Assembly (NCBI RefSeq): GCF_004011695.2
Contig: NC_082409.1
Location: forward strand, 1,178,001 to 1,242,000
Source: Ascochyta rabiei
Taxonomy: Eukaryota; Ascomycota; Dothideomycetes; Pleosporales; Didymellaceae
Direction: 5' to 3'
DNA length: 64,000 nucleotides
Below are positions 19,796 through 32,606 of the stretch, piece by piece. The position numbers were made by a program, and so were the translations under genes. Every line of letters begins with the position of its first letter. Position 1 is the stretch's first letter. The notes under the pieces are model-generated. The model was not told the DNA's origin. It did no database searches and saw nothing but the letters and a program-made list of their open reading frames with translations.

Positions 19796-21556
19796 TTACC
19801 TAGTCTTCGCAATACTAACTACATTGCGCAACGTCCCAAACGGCAACACATCAGCAATCCTCTTCTTGCTCGCAAACAGCATCACCAGTCTATCCAGCCC
19901 GCATCCCCAACCACCCGTCGGCGGCATCCCCCACTCCAGCGCCTCGAGATAGCTCTCGTCGATGGCCCCTTCGCCCTCGGCATGGAACTCCTGCTGCTGC
20001 ACGAACTTGCGGCGTTGCTCAAACGGCGAGTTCTCCTCCTCGTACGCGTTGACGTATTCGCGCCCCGCGATGAAGAGCTCGACGCGCGCGGCTACGCGCT
20101 GCGAGGTGGTGGGGCACACGAAGGATTTGGAGAGCGGCGAGAGAGCTTCCGGGTGGTGCGTTATGAACGTGGGGTTCTGGCAGTGCGGCTCAATGTATGT
20201 CTCTGCGAGGTTGTCGAGGAGGCGCGGGAGCGTGGGGTTGGGTGGGATGGGGAGAGAGAGCTCATTGAATAGGGAGATGATGTCGGAGGTGGCGGTTGGG
20301 GAGGTGAGGTCGGGCAGTGTGCGGCCGCTGGCTTTTTCAATCGTGGGGATGAAGGGGAGCTGGGCGAAGGGGTGCGAGAAGTCGATCTCCTCAGGGGCGG
20401 ACAGAGTGGGGAAGTAGGTTGATCGGAGGGAGTCGATGGCGCTGTGGAGGTTGTAGATGAGGTGCTCCGTCCGTTCGATCAACTGCGGAAGGGTCGCGCC
20501 GACCTCGTAGAACTCGCACGTGGAAAACTCTGGGTTGTGGGTGTTGTCGACGCCTTCGTTTCTGAATGCACGTCCGATTTCGAAGATCTTGTCCTGGCCG
20601 CCAACGATCAAGCGCTTGAGGTTTAGCTCAGGTGCTATCCTGAGTCTGATGGGCATGTTGGACATCTCGTTTGCGACGGTCTCGAAAGGTCGCGCAATAG
20701 CCCCTCCAGCGTTGACGTCGAACATCGGCGTCTCTACTTCTAGAAACCCGCCTTGTATCAACGACGTCCGTATGTAATCATAGATCAGCGCTCGAAGTCG
20801 GAGGGTATCGGCTGGTTCATCGCTCGTGAGAGAGTGAATGTGAGGGCGTCGAGCAAGCGTTTCAGCATTGTCGACTTTTTTAGGAATATGATGAAGACAG
20901 GGCGCAAGGATGTGAGGCACTTTTGAGGCGAGAACAGACAACTGGCCCGACGACGTCCTCGTGGGATTTCCTTCAACAGCTTTTTCATGTAAGTAGAAGG
21001 CCATTCTGAATGGAATTTTGTCACTTACAGACCCAGTCCCCGATCCTTGCGACCTTCTTCAGACTCTTGAACAGCTCTTCAGAATCATCCTGGTCGAGCT
21101 TCTTCCGCTCCACCATGATCTGCAGTCGCTGAGTGTCACGCTCAATGTCGAGGAACATCAGCTTGGACCCGAGTAGCCGCACCGAGCGAACCCTTCCTGA
21201 GCTTGTCAGCATCGATTGATTGACAGCGGTGAAGCAAAAATCTTACCGAACACGGAGACATTTTCAGCCTGCGTTTCTCGGATGTCTGCAAATTTTGCAT
21301 TGAAGTCTCGAAGAGAGAGGACTTCAGCATCCGCAGGGTAGACCAACTGTGGATGGTAGTCGCCCAGTGGCTTGATGTGCTTCAGCTGATCGAGCCTCTT
21401 CTGCTTCTCGACGTCGTGTGGGCCGGTGAAAGCATCGGCAGCGATGTGCTTCAAGCGCCGTTGCACAGATAAATACGCCTGAGCATGCTGTGGCTTGAGG
21501 GAGTGCGCGCCTCGGTAGAAGTATGGGCGGAGGAAATGGAGTGCGGGTCTGCTCAT
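19796..21556 (-). CDS. MSK1: Lysyl-tRNA synthetase, mitochondrial (class II)
   Basis: Exons 21556-21247, 21196-21029 and 20979-19796 give 553 aa. Introns are 50 and 49 nt with GTAAG donors. The joins restore VFGRVRSVRLLGSKL (OB-fold, anticodon binding) and GDWVSVEGNPTRT. The class II catalytic core follows: motif 1 around ALIYDYIRTSLIQGGFLEVETPMF, motif 2 FEIGRAFRNEG..HNPEFSTCEFYE, and motif 3 GCGLDRLVMLF near the C-terminus. The first 35 residues are basic and Arg/Ser/Tyr-rich (start MSRPALHFLRPYFYRG), as for a mitochondrial import signal, and the overall size matches mitochondrial LysRS. It charges mitochondrial tRNA-Lys. In some fungi one gene serves cytosol and mitochondria, but the N-terminus argues for the organelle. 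Confidence 0.93.
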
Positions 21557-23353
21557 AGTGTCTCCGTCAGTCAGCTTTCAATTACAGCGGTCAATCGAAA
21601 GAGGGGGAAGATGATTCGAGAGTCAGATATGTGCAAAGAGTTTGTGAAATCAACCGCCCGAAGGCGTCATTCGCAACGGTTCTATAGTTATTCATCATGT
21701 AAAGGATAGGGACTGGTGCTGTCCGGCGCGTACAGCGAAGCTGTGCAAAGCTGCATGGAGCTCTGCTGTGATCTCACAACTCTCCATACAGCTTGACAAC
21801 TATGCGTTAGGCGTCCGACAGCACCAAAGTGCATGTGGATGGGGAGTATAGGCTTACCTGTGCTATCGTCACATCTCTCAGTCAGCCTCAACAAGGTGAA
21901 GCTGCAAATTTCAAGCCCGAGGGAGCTCGGGCTGTAGCGGGCTGGGCTCCGACCGTGCTTACTTAGTCAGCCAGACCCAGTTTTCTTTTCTATAAAAGCC
22001 ACTCTGCCCTCGTCCTCTTTCTGTTTCCTCATACTTACCTTCTTTGGATGACTGAGCTCAAGTTTTCGGTTCATCTATCCTGATCAGCTGCATTGCACAG
22101 CGCGGACTGGTTGGGGTATGGCTTTCCTTCGGGGACGCCACAGGGGCAATTTTTGCTGGACTGCCATTGGCATTTTTTTCATCGAGTGTCATTGCCTTGC
22201 GCATGGCATTGAGGAAGAAGTCTCGTGTTTGGTTGTGATGATGATTGCGCACCCTCTTGCAAAATGCAACGTGTCTTGATGCTGGGAGGTACCCAGGCTA
22301 GCGCTTTCGAGGTATCTCAGGATTACAAGCTTTAAGATGGCCACGTATTATTGGGTCATTGAGGACGATCAACGGGATATTGCTGAAGACCTCCATGCAT
22401 GAAGGCTTGTTTCGCTGTCATGGTGAAGCTGCAGGTCTAGTGGACGCGACCGGGCTGCAAAACGCGACAGGAACGCGCCGACAACATTTCCTTGCTCAGC
22501 CTGTCAACGGGAATATCACCAACAACTGACGAAGCATCCTAGCCTAGCATGCCACAAGGAGGTCCAACGGTCAAAAGGTGGGTCTAGGAGGCTTCACCCT
22601 CACATGACAATCCAGAATCAGGATTTCGATGTTCTACAGTGGGAGTCTTCATTCCTCGCTTCACTGTTCACAGCGTCAAGCAGCCACTAATCGCGCCGAC
22701 CTGTTCTAACTACGCAACCCGAGCATGCCTACTTTCCGCACGCTTCATGGCGCCATCATGGTTCTCAGTCTCCAGCATAAAGCACCGTCCTCCCTCTCGT
22801 TCCAACTGCCGCTCGAGCTCACTCATGCTTAATCGTTGACAAAGCTGGAGTTTCCCGCCCCGCGTCCACAGTCCCAGTCCCAGTCCTCTGACCCACCATG
22901 ACATCGACACCCACCTGTTATGTCAGCAACGGTTGATTGGCGACAGACATTCTAACATGACATCGCCATGACATTGCGGCAAAATACCACGATCTTTGGA
23001 GAGCTCGATATGGCTCCCCTGCGCCTTACGACGGATCTGTAGCCTTCTTTAACCGGTCATGACGTTGGGCTAGACTATCTGGGCATGTCTACAGGCCCAA
23101 TGGCATCCACCAGCTGGCCGGTAGTTGTGTAGAGCTGCAGCCGTGATGCGCGCACCCTTAACGTGTTACGATGATGTAGCTATGTCATCGATTTGCGTGT
23201 CTAGACGCCGTAGAAAAGAAGACGCAGTCCACCCTCTCACGCCTTCTCCATCAACCAAACTTGCAATCTCTGTACCACACACTTTGAGCGTTTACATTAC
23301 TCGATACCCAGCAACACTTTACACAAAACAAGACAGTGCAACAAACGCCCAAG
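21557..23353. other. Divergent intergenic region, about 1.8 kb
   Basis: Separates LysRS (-) from the MDR dehydrogenase (+) and should hold both promoters. A plus-strand TATAAAA lies at about 21993, but no gene follows it closely. A 64-codon minus frame at 22252-22058 was considered and not accepted. Confidence 0.45.
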
Positions 23354-24802
23354 ATGATGTCCCAAGCTGCTATGCAGGTCGAGAAGGCCGTTGGCCACGG
23401 CGGTGAAGCCACAACTGCGCAGAACGTCACAAATCCTGGCAACTCCCCAGACTATGCTCACCCATCAGGAGAGAAGATGAAGGCTCTGGCATGGATGGGA
23501 AAGAACAAGGTCGAGATGATTGAGTGTCCCAGGCCCAAAGTCATGGAGCCTCGTGATGTCATCGTCAAGGTTACTGGGTCCACAGTCTGCGGCTCAGACC
23601 TGCATCTGCTCCACGGCACAGTCGTCGAGCTGCAAAAGGGTGACATTCTCGGACACGAGTTCTGCGGTGTCGTAGACGAGGTCGGTAGCGAGGTTACAAA
23701 GTTCCAAAAGGGGTATGTTCGAAAAATCTGTCAGCTCTCGAAGAACTGCACTAACACATGACACAGCCAGCGCGTGGTCGCATCCTTCCAGATCGCATGT
23801 GGTGACTGCTTCTACTGCAAGCAGAAGCTTTCATCACAGTGCGAGAAGACGAATGACAACACAATTGAGAATGCCATGTATGGCGGCCGCACAGCAGGCA
23901 TGTTCGGTTACTCCCACTTCACAGGTGGCTTTGCTGGTGGACAGTCTGAGTACACTCGTGTCCCGTACGGAGACGTCAACCTGCTTCCTCTTCCCGATGA
24001 TGTTCCCGATGAGGAGGGTCTCTTCCTTTCCGATGTCCTGTGCACATCATGGCACGCTGTTGTCGACACTGGTGTGAAGAAGGACGATGTCGTCGCCATT
24101 TGGGGTGCCGGACCTATCGGACAAATGGCTGCAGAGTTCTCCCTCCTGAACGGCGCAAAGAAGGTCATCATGATCGACTCGAACTGGCGATTGGACTTCA
24201 TCAAGAAGAACTACCCCCACATCGAGACCATTGACTTCTCCAAGCTCGGCAAGGGCGAGTCAGTGACAAGCAAGCTCAGAGAGATGGTTGACAACCGCGG
24301 TCCCGACGTTTCCATCGAGTGCGCGGCCGGCGAGTATGCAAAGGGCTGGGCCCATTATTTCGAGATGATGCTCGGTCTCGAGACAGACACTTCTGAGCTC
24401 GTTAACGAGATGATCACCAGCACAAGAAACTTCGGTAGCTGCGGTATCACCGGTGTCTACGTCGGATTCGTGAGTCCCCCTCCCAGCTCACCACCTCCAA
24501 CACATTCCTAACAGACCAACTAGACAAATCACTTCAATATTGGCTCGCTTATGGAGCGCGGTATTCGCCTGATCGGCAACGGCCAGGCCCCTGTGCACAA
24601 GTACTGGGAGTCGCTCCTGAAGATGATCCAGGAGAAGCAGATCCACCCGTCGAAGATGGTGACACACCGCGTCAGCCTCGACGATCTGGACAAGGTGTAC
24701 TACAAGTTCGAGGAGAAGGCCGACGGCATGCAGAAGGTGTTTGTCGAGACAAAATGGTCCTTCCCTGCATCAGAGAGCTCGCCACCTCTCACCAGGTACT
24801 AG
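23354..24802 (+). CDS. Zn-dependent MDR alcohol/formaldehyde dehydrogenase-like
   Basis: Exons 23354-23712, 23767-24469 and 24524-24802 encode 446 aa; both introns are 54 nt with CTAAC branch sites. Domains in order: a GroES-like catalytic domain with zinc ligands Cys79 (TVCGSDLH) and His101-Glu102 (LGHEF), four structural-zinc cysteines at 131, 134, 137 and 145 (ACGDCFYCKQKLSSQC), then a Rossmann fold with GAGPIG and an acidic residue (MIDSN) that favours NAD over NADP. It best resembles the class of large zinc dehydrogenases related to formaldehyde dehydrogenase, which are often annotated as glutathione-independent. The natural substrate is not shown by the sequence. The in-frame ATG at 23354 is followed by a second ATG; about 40 poorly conserved residues precede the catalytic domain. 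Confidence 0.9.
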
Positions 24803-26509
24803 GGCTTACGCTCGAGACGTGAATCGGCAGGAGTGTAAATAGATTACGACAGTAATGAACGACGACAATACAATCTCGGACCTTACTCTTTCTTCACGAC
24901 ACACATCACGCACCATCAAACTCTCCACACACTCCCCCACAATCCCACCACCGCCCACCATCTCCCCCTCCCCCATATCTCTCACACACTCACCTCGTAG
25001 AAAACCAAGCCCTCCCCAGCGGAGCCACCTCCGCCACGCTCCGCTCGCGACAAGCGCACCCAAACCCCCAAATACGAGCGGAGCGGCCCCGCTAATCTCA
25101 TGCAACACGCCGACGCGAGCCAGCGAGACAGCACCGGCACCTCGTAGCGCCCGCGCGACGGCGACTAAATCGCGACGTCCTTGCATTCCACGCAGTTCTG
25201 CTTTCGGATTCTGGAGGGTTTGGCTGTCTGGATGTCCGTCTGTCTGGAAGAATGGTTGGTTGTTTGTTTGGATTTGAAGCGCGTGTAGTTACTTGGCACA
25301 GTACAGTACAGTACAGTACAGTACAGTACAGTACGGTGCGGTGCAGTGCGGTGTGGTAGTGAGATGGGCGATTAGCAGGGAGACATTCAGCACTGTAGAC
25401 TAGGTAAAGGCGTGGTTCACGGCACCCCACTTTGCTGGCGGGTGCTGCATACTGAGTGGACCTGAAGGTATCATGCGGGCTGTGTGCGGATGTTGATTCA
25501 AAGAATCAAACCGACTGGATTGGACCGTGACGGTGGTGTGCACACGTGGTTGGTGCTGTGTACAGAGCCATCACGGCGGACGAACGGATTACGACTCGCG
25601 ATGGAAAGCGGAGGCGATGTACTGCAGGATCGTTGTGTTCACAAAGTAACCTAGATTTTCTCCTGCCTGATTTCGCATTCGCAGCGATGCTACACCACCA
25701 CCAATCCCACGATCCTTCCAACGTTCAATCCGTTCCCAACGCAGCAACTTCCCAAAACAGCACCACTACCCCGCGCCCGAGCAAGTGGCTGCACCCACCG
25801 ATCAAACCGTTCGACCCCCACGCAAGGCGCTGCACAAACTACGTCACCCCAAGCATCCCAGCGGAAGTCGGCACTCCGTGGCTCTGTGTGGCTGACTGTG
25901 TGCGGCGACAACCCTTGCTCCTGTTCTTCCCATGCTGCGTTGTGCCGCTGCTTGGCGGCATGGGCGATGTGGCGTGGGAGGCGTCCCGCATGCACGGTCA
26001 CGTCACTGTGGTTGCACAAGAGACAGCCGTGGCTGAACGGGGGGCGCGAGTGTGCGTTGGGGGTTGTGGTGGCTCGGATTGAAACGTTGCGAAAGGGCGT
26101 TGCAGAGGACTTGTTGCTTGGGCTGGGGGGGTTGGACGACTGCTGAAATGCAACCGCCGGTAGTTAGCATCTTCACTTGGCGCAGTTGGTATGTTTGGAT
26201 GTTTGGATTAGTTATTAGCATGCTCTATACATGATGTCATGACATGCTGCTTATGCTTGTGCCTGCGCTTGGATTTGCGTCGACGTTGTCGAGACTGCGG
26301 TGCTCGTCTAGGCTTTTCAGTGATTTCCCCCATCCAGTCTCGCCTGGTAATTCCAGGTCGATGCCCCAAGTAAACTCCATGAAAATGCGACAGCGATGTT
26401 GGTATCCGCGGATGTGGCGACAAAAGAAAAATTCATCATAAAACAATATGCGATGTTCCTGATCCCAGCAGGTTGGTGGCTGCTCATAGGCGGTGCTGAC
26501 AGTGCGAGT
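24803..26509. other. Convergent intergenic region, about 1.7 kb
   Basis: Lies between the 3' ends of the dehydrogenase and the acyltransferase. Apart from the pentanucleotide repeat there is no recognisable feature; short frames look random. Confidence 0.45.
25298..25334. repeat. Pentanucleotide microsatellite (ACAGT)n
   Basis: About seven tandem ACAGT units followed by a decayed GTGCG-type tail. Confidence 0.9.
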
Positions 26510-28031
26510 TCATGCCATGTTTGCCACCCCGTGCTTCTCGTCCTCTTCCTTCTCGAACATGGTCTCTTCGATCCACTTTGTGGCTCGAGCACACTGCGCG
26601 TCGACGTAGGTGGTCCAGAGATGGGCGATGGTGTATTCGACGACGAAGAAGGTGGGAATGGCCAAAGCCCAGACTAGCCAGTTCGATGATCGAGGGATGT
26701 AGTGCTCAATGGCGTCGCCCGTACCATCCTCAGGCTGCTCGACGTGGTAGGGTGCGGTGGACCATCCGTAGATCAACCTTGAAAGACCCACTTTCAGGAC
26801 GGTTCCGTGGGTGAGGTAGACGGCGAAGCTGTTGCGGCCGACCCACATGAAGAGCTTGTTGGAGAACATACTCTGTAGGCTAGGCGATAGCCAGATTCCA
26901 GTGACCATGAGATCCCACCCGATGGCTGTGAAGCGCTTGGGGTAGCTCGCCGCGCCAGCAGGAATGATCCAGTCGCCGATATTCTTGAGCTGGATGGACC
27001 AGCTGGCCCACTCCCAATTCTCTCCTGGGAAGCAGGCAACGTACCATCCGACAACGATGAGCATTGTCAGAACTGCGCGGCGAATTCTGGGGTAGCTGTT
27101 GACGAAGTCGCGGAAGCCCTTCTCGGAACCAATGTCACAGAGCATGACACCGTATAGGAACTGGCATTCGAAGGTTTCTGGAATCAGTCAGCTTTGAGGA
27201 CATGCAGTCAAGTGATATCTCACATACCCTTCTCAGGACTCGTTCGCATCCAGTACCAGACAAACAAGACGGTGCAAGTAAACAGGCGCATGCGAAACTT
27301 CATGAAAACGGTGGCGAACAAAAGCACGTAGATGAGGAAGGCGCCCTGGAGCAGAGGGAGAAGAGCCCACTGGTGGTCGTCATATTCGTTGTTGTCGCCA
27401 GACCAAGCGCCCTGGAAGTTCCGTAGGAGGCGAGGGATTTCGGTGTCGAGACCACCAATGTTCTGGGGGACTGCACGCCTCAACCAGTGCGAATCACTGT
27501 AGTGGGCGACTTCGAATGCTCCGATCTGCGCGAAGAACCATGCAATAACCAAGGCAATGGTAGCCGGCATGATCAATCGCGGGGGTCGGCGGAAAGCCGA
27601 CTTTCCCAGGGTGGTCAATGCGGCGGGAATGTTGCCGGACTTGGCTTGTCGAAGGGGTTTGATCGCGCACACGTAACCGGTAAGGAAGGCGAACATGGTG
27701 ACTCCAATCCGGCCTTGCCACGGCAGTCGGAGGAAGGGTAGTTGGAGTAGTTGTGGGGTGGCATGCTCGTTGTCGCGCGGAGACCAAAGGCTGTAGTCCC
27801 ATGCTCGGCACAGATGTGTGACGACTACCCAGAAGGAAGCGACTCCTCGAACACCCTGAACACATTAGAGAAGAAGGGGCTCGAGGCATTTGCATTACAC
27901 ACCTCAACCCAGGTTACGTTCTGACGAGTGTTGGAGGCCATCTTGCCAGCAGAAGGCCCAGAGTCGGTCGAGGATAATCCGGAGACTGTGGCGCGAACAA
28001 GCGATAGCGGCACCTTGGAGAGTAGCGTCAT
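26510..28031 (-). CDS. Acyltransferase-3 family integral membrane protein
   Basis: Exons 28031-27903, 27855-27228 and 27177-26510 encode 474 aa; introns are 47 and 50 nt. The joins give NVTWVEGVRGVASFWVVVTHL and SPEKETFECQFLYGVMLCDI, both continuous with the family pattern. The region near the N-terminus (GVRGVASFWVVVTHLCRAWD) is the start of the acyl_transf_3 domain, with the conserved His on the first helix. About eight to ten hydrophobic helices follow, including LIMPATIALVIAWFFAQIGAF, LLPLLQGAFLIYVLLFATVFM and WLVWALAIPTFFVVEYTIAHLW. The motif GRNSFAVYLTHGTVLK is typical of the C-terminal half. Such proteins move acyl groups onto sugars, lipids or secondary metabolites. The substrate cannot be read from the sequence and there are no pathway genes beside it. 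Confidence 0.88.
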
Positions 28032-29359
28032 GCAAACGAGTACGAAGTGCAGAGTGCAGGTGAAGCAAGGGAATCGCGAGACCCAAGTACGATGACAGCG
28101 CGACTGAAGAACAAGGAAACAACGAGAAGATAAAAGAGCGACTGTGGCAGCTATGGCGCTACTCCAACGGCTGCGTGCGAACCAAGCAGGAAGTTAAGTG
28201 CTGGTGGCTAGGGTGCAAACCAGTCCCCCCATGCAAAGACGGGTAGTCGGCCATGGGGCTTGGCATGATAAAGGCCGTCAGGAGTAGCAGCGATTGACGT
28301 TTGTTTTAGCTGGCTAATTGGCCTTCAGTCTGCAACGGGTAAGACGCGCCGAGGGTGCATGGGTGGCCGCGTAATATGGCGGGCGCTGGGAGAATCATGT
28401 CCATGTGCTCCCCACCTGTTTCACGACGACAGAGGCTTGGCAGTGTGCCTGTCATGGCCTGTCATGAAACTGGCTTGCTTTCCGCGCGCATGAGTTGCAG
28501 CCGCCCGGCAATCGGCACGCTGAGGAATGACGAGCGTGAGCACACGGCCACTGGCCAGCCGCAGCGGAGGGGTGGTGCTGGGCTGGTGCTGGGGCTGGTG
28601 CTGGTGTGGGTCAGACAGGCCATGCACCTACGTTAGTACGTCCACTGCTGCTCAGAGGGGCTCGTCGTGGTGACTACCGGTAGCAAAGGCCGGCAAAGAC
28701 CAGCAAATACCAGCAAAGACCAGCAATGCCAGCCATGCCAGCAAGGTCAGCGAGACCAGCAAGAACCATCGGGTGTGGCGCAAAAAGGCCAAAGAAGGAT
28801 GGCTGTTTGTGATTCGCGGCCAGAAGTGGTTGGCGTGCACGACAGGAGTGAGTGCATTGGGCGGGGATGAAATCGGTGAAGCGAGGAGGCGCCAAATGAC
28901 GCGGCTGGTGAATCGGATCTCCCAGGATAGATGAAGGAGCCGCAGATGGCAATATCGGAGCGTCGGAGGACGCGCACTACAGACACCCAGCTATTTCCCC
29001 ACGATGCGTCGCGTTTGATCGTCGTGGAGCTGGCGAGGTCGCGCTGCGTCGTGGTGGTGATGGCGCTTGCGGCGTGAGGCGTGAGGCCGCTTGATGGCGC
29101 TTGAGGCTCTGCGCGCCAGCTTCAGAGCTCAGGGCCGCCGTGGACTCGGCAGCGACCGCCATCGTGGCTTCCCAACACGCTCTCCAGCGCCCGTCTTGGC
29201 GGCCAGGGCGGTGGTGGGTCATGCTCCAGTCCAGGCCCCTCAGGCCCCTCAGGCCTTGGTCCACGTCCGCAAATGCCTTCACTTTTCCCTGTCGCGTGAG
29301 ATGGTCCGCAGTTGCGGTCAAGAATCAGAAGGTACATGATGTCATTGCCAGCCTCTCAA
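28032..29359. other. Intergenic region with short imperfect repeats
   Basis: About 1.3 kb. At 28690-28768 there are imperfect roughly 10-bp units of the type AGACCAGCAA. Nothing else is recognised; the left end should contain the acyltransferase promoter. Confidence 0.45.
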
Positions 29360-30543
29360 TCAATGGTTCTTCTCCACAATCTGCTTCGCAAACGCGGCAA
29401 AATCTCTGCTCTCGTCGACCTTCTCCCACAGGTTAGGCTGCGTAAACACGGCGATTGTGTTCCTGGCCACTTTCCCTCCAATCCCCGCTCCGGCGCCCCT
29501 CACAAAGTGGGGAACAGCCTTGAACTTGCCTTGGGTGATGATCTCAAGAGCCTCTCCCGTCTGGAAGCCGAGACAGTCGCGCGGTATCCCGACCTTGACA
29601 GTCGCCCCGGTCCTGGAGTGGATGTAGAGACCAGCCTTTGGGTCAGGCGAGCGCTCAAGCTCCTTCAGAGCTGCAAACGCTGCTCCCGTCTGCGGCACCT
29701 GTGCTGCCTCGTCGACGAACATGGCCGACGTGAGGCCGGTCAAGCAGCCGTGGTCGACGTGCGTGGCACACCAGTCGTCCTCGTCGCCGCTGGACGTATC
29801 AGACCCCCCGCTGCCCGTCTCCGGCGACGGGAAGTAGTGCAAGAGCCGGGCCTTGGTCGACACGCTTGTCTTGACGAGGTGCTCAAGGAACCCCTTCTGA
29901 TAGTCCTCAATCTTGGCTTCGGCGTACTTGTCACAGGCACGAGCAACGAGCACCGCAACGTCGATGATCAGCGCGCAGAGCTCACGGAATGTCTCCTCAA
30001 AGCCTGGCAGGAGCTCTTCTGACGGCCAGACATTGGGCGCAGTGTACTCGGGGAACGATGGGTACTTCTCCGCGACTGACTCTTGCGTCTCCTCGAACCC
30101 GGAGGCACAGTTGACGTAGTACGAACCCTTGAGCGTATCGTACCGACCGTCTTTGAGCGTCTCCTTCCCGCGAGACCAGCCAACGAGCCACTTGGACGCG
30201 GGCGATTCAAGCTTCTCTACAGGCTACCAGTCAGAAGCGGTCGAAGATGGCGCAATGCTTGCACATACCAAGTTCCTCTGGCGACAGGCTAGCAATTGCA
30301 GAAGCATACGACAGCAGCCTGACTCTCAGCCCATGGAACTTCTGAGGGAGCTCTTTCACAACAATGATACCAAGACTCTCGGGGCCAAACGCCTCCTCAA
30401 GTAGATTGAAGTCAACATTCCCTACCATACATCAGTCGCAACTTCATATTTCCACAAGTCTCAGCGTCTCTCTCACCGTTCTGAAGGTCTTCCAACCCCA
30501 CCGCGACGGCGTTTTGATTGACAGCAGCGTTGGCACTGGCCAT
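29360..30543 (-). CDS. 2-oxoglutarate/Fe(II) oxygenase-like (IPNS-like fold) protein
   Basis: Exons 30543-30477, 30421-30269 and 30216-29360 encode 358 aa; introns are 55 and 52 nt. The joins give LQNGNVDFNLLEEAFGPESLGIIVVKELP and SPEELEKLESPASKWLVGW. The N-terminal FGPESLGIIVVKELP resembles the start of plant and fungal 2OG oxygenases. The iron-site HxD is visible as WCATHVDHGCLTGL (near residue 232). A later His (VPHFVRGAG) is the likely third ligand, and IPRDCLGFQTGEALEIITQGKFKAVPH follows the usual IQxGDxLxxlTnGxxxAxpHRV pattern. It is a non-haem iron dioxygenase-like protein with unknown substrate. The usual Arg after the last His is present only as FVRG. It is divergent from FRG1 across 210 bp. 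Confidence 0.85.
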
Positions 30544-30753
30544 GTTGACGTCTCAAGCACGTTCTTCGACTTGAATGACGAATGCTCAACCGCGATAACA
30601 CGGCTGGTTTCCTGCCACTTTGTATCGTGGGCTTGACCAGACGCTAGTGAGGTTGCCCAATCGTACCTGCCTGATTGATTCTGTCGCCTCCCACCGCCCG
30701 GTCACCTCCGACGAGTTCGCTCAACGCCGTCTCACGGCCAGAGGATACGCAAC
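30544..30753. promoter_or_regulatory. Compact divergent promoter, oxygenase / FRG1
   Basis: Only 210 bp separate the two start codons, so both genes must share this control region. No TATA box is evident. Confidence 0.5.
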
Positions 30754-31595
30754 ATGGTCAAGCCACTCTCCTTCAAGGGTGACAAGAAAGTAAAGAAGCG
30801 CAAGAGAGTCGCCGACGCCGACGATGCAGAGCCGTCTTCGAAAGTGCTGACTACGGCGACGCCTGCAGAGCCCGAGAGCGATGATCCTTGGGTGAGCGCA
30901 GACGCGCCCAGCGACATCACCGGGCCCATCGTCGTCGTCCTCCCTACCGACAAGGCCTCCTGCCTAGCATGCGACGCGGTCGGCAAGGTGTTTGCAAGCA
31001 AACTAGAGAACATGGTCGACGGCGACGCAACAACAGCCGAGCCTCATGATGTGCGACAAGTCTTCGTAGCCAATCGAGTTGCTGGCACAGAAGACTTCAA
31101 CCTGAAGGGACATCATGGAAGGTATGGGAGACCGCACTGCTCGTTGGCACATGCTGACCACGCTGCAGATACCTCAGCTGCGACAAGTACGGCATTCTCA
31201 GCGCGAACGCGACCGCCATCTCACCCGAAGAGCGCTTCCTCATCATCGCCATGCCAGACAACCCTGGCGCTTTCTCTCTGCAGACGCAGCGCGAGAAGTA
31301 CCTGAGCATCGACGAGTCCTCGACAGGCGGCCCCGAGGTGCGCGGAGACGCAGAGCATGTTACCTTCAACACCACATTCCGCATCCGCATGCAGGCCCGC
31401 TTCAAGCCTCGCAACAAAGCCTCCAAGGAGGAGAGAGACCATCAGAAGATCAGCAAGAAAGAGTTGGAAGACATCATCGGGCGCAAGCTCAACGACGACG
31501 AGGTCAAGAAGCTGCGCAAAGCACGGCGCGAAAACGGCTTCCACGAAGCAGCCATGGATATGCGTTCCAAATCGTCACACGACAAGTACGCTTGA
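30754..31595 (+). CDS. FRG1: FRG1 family protein
   Basis: Exons 30754-31121 and 31169-31595 encode 264 aa; the 47-nt intron has a CTGAC branch site. The join restores GHHGRYLSCDKYGILSANATAISPEE, the hallmark of the FRG1 beta-trefoil (fascin-like) domain. The N-terminus is basic (KGDKKVKKRKR), a likely nuclear or nucleolar signal. The C-terminal third is Lys/Glu-rich and ends with KKLRKARRENGFHEAAMDMRSKSSHDKYA, matching the conserved end of the family. FRG1 proteins are nuclear/nucleolar, associate with RNA and spliceosomal complexes and bind actin in animals; the fungal role is less clear. Length and domain order are those expected. Confidence 0.93.
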
Positions 31596-32606
31596 AAGCC
31601 CCGCCGTATTACACCTCACTGTGCGTCGTCAATATGCGGTAAAGGGGTCCAGAGCTTGAACCGCTCGGACGTCACCAAGCCGTGTGGAGCACCCTCAAAC
31701 AGTAGCGTGCAGGCCGCCAATGTGCAGGGTACAACTCAGACACACCGCATGCGCCACGTATCGAATGCACTTGGGACGTTTGGCGCCACGCAACTGTGGC
31801 TCTTGGTGGCTGCGCAGCGGCTACGTGATCCGGCTGGGCGCTGCAGTGGGAAAGGGGTGTTGGGAACACGGGACGGGCCTGGGGCTGTGCAGGTGCCGGT
31901 GCATCCGTTTGCACATCATTGCATGAACGAGAGCGTTGTTTCCGTTGAATCCATGTACTTCAACCGGGACCGAAGCGATACACGGAATCCATACCGAAAG
32001 GCATCAACTATACCTGACCTCAATCTCCACTCCACTACTCTCGCACACAACACCTGACAATCTCACGCTCAACTCCATCACCGCAACCACATCATCTCAT
32101 CTCTACACCCACGTACCTGAACCCTCCGCACCACCCAAGCAGACACCCACAAATCCGTACAAAACACAGTCAGCCTACCAGGCGAGACAGGATATACCAC
32201 GTCTGCAGTAGCTGCAGTACCGCCCTACCACTGAAATCAGCAAGCCCACTCCGTCTCGCTGTTTGCGGTATACAGGCTTGTAAACGCTGACATGAATAAA
32301 TGTACATATAGATATAGATCTTTTTCGTTGAGCACAGGCTGAGACGGAGAAGTAACCCACTCCCTCTCTTCAAGCGAATCTAGATACATCTAGCTGTCCT
32401 GCCCAAACCAGTAAATGCAATTCAGCGAGGGTACCACAGAGTTGATATCCCGAACTTGAGGGCTAGGGATGTACGAGTGCCCAAATCGCAGCTATGCTCG
32501 GAAGAAGCGTTGAATCGGGAGCGGGGAGTTGAACAAGATAGATACAATGGACATCAATCCTACTCGAATTAAACACATGGACATCGAAGAGAGGTCACCA
32601 CTACTA
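31596..32606. other. Convergent intergenic region, about 1 kb
   Basis: Between the 3' ends of FRG1 and ROK1. CA-rich and AT-rich stretches only; no gene recognised. Confidence 0.5.

Noticed and set aside
22058..22252. 64-codon minus-strand frame, hydrophilic
   Set aside because: No motif, no neighbouring exon and no homology recognised; too short to support alone.
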